Source of the DNA: a bacterium UBA2219
Lineage (GTDB): Bacteria; Desulfobacterota; Deferrimicrobia; Deferrimicrobiales; Deferrimicrobiaceae
Length of the DNA stretch: 14,889 bases
Direction: 5' to 3'
Assembly (NCBI GenBank): GCA_002327765.1
Contig: DCUH01000016.1
Coordinates: 44,737 to 59,625 of the forward strand
The position numbers and the translations under genes are program-made. Positions 14,014 through 14,889 of this stretch are shown one piece after another; position 1 is the stretch's first letter, and each line of letters begins with the position of its first letter. Below the pieces are notes generated by a model that was not told the origin of the DNA, did no database searches, and saw only the letters and a program-made list of their open reading frames with translations.

Positions 14014-14217
14014 CTACCCGTCCTTTTTCGCGGTGATGGTCATCCGGGGCCCCAGCAGGATGACGTCACCAGGCCTCTGCGTGAACAGGGCGCGGGCCTG
14101 ATTCCATTGGTGCGAGGTGGTCTTGACGCTCCAATGCCGGCACGTCTCCAAAAGAGAACCGATGCGGGAGAACGCCCCGCTCACGCTGCATATTTTATAT
14201 ACCGGGTAGAATTCCAT
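14014..14217 (-). CDS. Small hypothetical protein (up to 67 aa), start uncertain
   Basis: The frame ends with TAG at 14014-14016, 7 bp before the next small gene. The stretch from about 14184 down is coding-like, with high GC at wobble positions and the text SRIGSLLETCRHWSV followed by a Gln/Arg helix and RPGDVILLGPRMTITA, a likely beta-hairpin end. The start is unclear. The ATG at 14217 has no ribosome-binding site and its first codons lie inside a strong promoter match (14194-14222). A GTG at 14184 would give 57 aa but would be nearly leaderless. A still earlier GTG (14253) would run through a palindrome and is unlikely. It may also be a leader segment of the downstream gene. No family recognised; two Cys, no signal peptide. 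Confidence 0.42.
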   Translation of the reverse strand: MEFYPVYKICSVSGAFSRIGSLLETCRHWSVKTTSHQWNQARALFTQRPGDVILLGPRMTITAKKDG

Positions 14218-14222
14218 GACAA
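14194..14222 (-). promoter_or_regulatory. Strong sigma-70-like promoter for the two small minus-strand genes
   Basis: On the minus strand TTGTCA (14222-14217, 5 of 6 to TTGACA), a 17-nt spacer, then TATAAA (14199-14194, 5 of 6 to TATAAT). The start would lie near 14187. This is the best consensus promoter in the window. A perfect 14-bp palindrome sits 2 bp upstream of the -35 box, suggesting control by a dimeric regulator. Confidence 0.55.
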
Positions 14223-14224
14223 GA

Positions 14225-14238
14225 CAATTTGCAAATTG
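14225..14238. promoter_or_regulatory. 14-bp perfect palindrome, operator-like
   Basis: CAATTTGCAAATTG reads identically on both strands and lies 2 bp upstream of the -35 box of the minus-strand promoter. Its length, symmetry and position fit a binding site for a helix-turn-helix dimer acting from about -36 to -50. AT-rich DNA can give such palindromes by chance, and no regulator gene is identified next to it. Confidence 0.45.
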
Positions 14239-14253
14239 AAGGCCAAAGGTCAC

Positions 14254-14459
14254 TTGAAAAATATATCAATGAATCAAACCGTTTATATACGCAGTAAAAC
14301 AGAGACAACCGAAGTGGAAAATCCTTTTCCCCCTTCTCGGCGAATCAAGAATCAAATAGGGAAAAAAAGTTCCTTGATTTGCTCGCATTGATTTATCCCA
14401 TGGTGCCCCTTCCCTCCATGGATTAGTATGAGTGAAATATTTTCGACGGGAGGCACCCG
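14254..14459. other. AT-rich intergenic stretch ahead of the phosphofructokinase gene
   Basis: About 200 bp without a credible gene, far more AT-rich than the flanking coding DNA. It contains AATCAA twice (14343-14348, 14350-14355) facing TTGATTT twice (14374-14380, 14388-14394). An inner GGAA/TTCC pair (14360-14363, 14370-14373) allows a bulged hairpin across 14350-14379. CCATGG occurs twice near 14400-14420. I find no convincing -35/-10 pair for the plus-strand gene, though GGGAGG lies 6 nt before its ATG. Confidence 0.5.
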
Positions 14460-14889
14460 ATGGGCATCCGGAAGGTCGCCGTGAACACCGGCGGGGGGGA
14501 CGCCCCCGGACTGAACGCGGTATTGCGCGCCGTCACGCTTTCCGCCCTGCGGCTCGGCTGGGAAATCGTCGGGATACGGGACGGCTACCTCGGGCTGCTC
14601 GAGATGCCGCCCGAGGAAGGGCTGATCCCCTTGACGCGCGACCGGGTCCGCGGGATCAGCCACCTCGGGGGAACGATCCTCGGGACCACGAACCGCGGGA
14701 ACCCGTTCGAGTACCCCTTCAGGAAAAACGGCAGGACTGTCGTGAAGGACCGGTCCGACGAGCTCCTCGCGGCGTTCCGCAGGAACGGCTTCGACGCGCT
14801 GATCGCGATCGGCGGCGATGGCTCCCTGGGCATCGCCCATCGCCTCTGCCTGAAAGGGCTCCCGGTGGTCGGGGTGCCGAAGACGATCG
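14460..14889 (+). CDS. pfkA: 6-phosphofructokinase, N-terminal part (3' partial)
   Basis: The first 143 codons of a cytosolic phosphofructokinase, which phosphorylates fructose 6-phosphate at the committed step of glycolysis. Motifs: NTGGGDAPGLNAVLRAVT (9-26) for phosphate-donor binding, GTTNRGNPF (75-83) typical of the actinobacterial/group III-like branch, IAIGGDGSLGIAHRL (115-129), and VVGVPKTI (136-143) at the window edge, which should continue into the catalytic TIDND. Gly121 in GGDGS matches the ATP-using state; pyrophosphate enzymes have Asp there. Lys141 in PKT is the residue found in many pyrophosphate enzymes and in some ATP enzymes of this branch. ATP use is therefore likely, not certain. 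GGGAGG lies 6 nt before the ATG. The active-site Asp and effector regions are beyond the window. Confidence 0.93.
   Translation, partial: MGIRKVAVNTGGGDAPGLNAVLRAVTLSALRLGWEIVGIRDGYLGLLEMPPEEGLIPLTRDRVRGISHLGGTILGTTNRGNPFEYPFRKNGRTVVKDRSDELLAAFRRNGFDALIAIGGDGSLGIAHRLCLKGLPVVGVPKTI

Noticed and set aside
13975..14391. 138-codon plus-strand frame over the two small minus-strand genes
   Set aside because: It crosses the promoter, palindrome and AT-rich spacer, lacks a ribosome-binding site and is antisense to a better-supported pair of genes.
1..14889. CRISPR arrays, tRNA or rRNA genes, transposase genes
   Set aside because: No regularly spaced repeats, no tRNA-like cloverleaf or rRNA segments and no transposase motifs were seen on either strand.

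Overview
The window looks like a piece of a GC-rich Gram-negative chromosome, most likely a deltaproteobacterial (Desulfobacterota / Geobacter-like) lineage. This rests on the combination of a type IV pilus minor-pilin/PilY1 operon, a CheB chemotaxis methylesterase, a group III-like phosphofructokinase and an outer-membrane lipoprotein. Taxonomy is inferred from gene content and style only. Two AT-rich islands (about 5640-5960 and 14190-14460) stand out from the GC-rich coding DNA; both are regulatory/intergenic.

Layout. Bases 1-234 (+) are the last 77 codons of cheB. It meets the left end of a minus-strand thiamine block with no spacer. Read in the direction of transcription (from 4515 down to 235) the block is: an AIR-synthase-superfamily protein that is HypE-like but lacks the HypE C-terminal cysteine tail, tenA, thiE, thiL, thiD. 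The genes are tightly packed: 20 bp between the first two, 4-bp overlaps at tenA/thiE and thiE/thiL, and 30 bp before thiD. Together they cover HMP salvage and phosphorylation (TenA, ThiD), coupling of the pyrimidine and thiazole halves (ThiE) and final phosphorylation to thiamine diphosphate (ThiL). I see no TPP riboswitch ahead of it. Upstream on the same strand is a YpfJ-type membrane-anchored zinc peptidase (4615-5475).

A 487-bp divergent intergenic region (5476-5962) holds two short direct repeats resembling an insertion-sequence end, a sigma-54-like -24/-12 site and a sigma-70-like promoter. It leads into a seven-gene plus-strand operon (5963-13735): a small exported protein, pilY1, fimT/gspH-like, pilV-like, pilW-like and pilX-like minor pilins, and a three-domain Ig-like lipoprotein. 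Gene junctions overlap or nearly touch, so they are probably co-transcribed. The minor pilins plus PilY1 are expected to build the pilus tip/priming complex. Candidate Ca2+-binding loops recur in PilY1 (three) and PilW (one).

The lipoprotein's stop codon lies inside a perfect 13-bp hairpin that also terminates two small minus-strand genes of unknown function (13770-14217). These have a good sigma-70 promoter flanked by a 14-bp perfect palindrome that looks like an operator. The window ends in the first 143 codons of a 6-phosphofructokinase (14460-14889, +).

Nothing here is clearly a new defence or mobile system. The least explained items are the thiamine-linked AIRS paralogue, the small exported protein and lipoprotein bracketing the pilus-tip operon, and the small operator-controlled gene pair near 14 kb.
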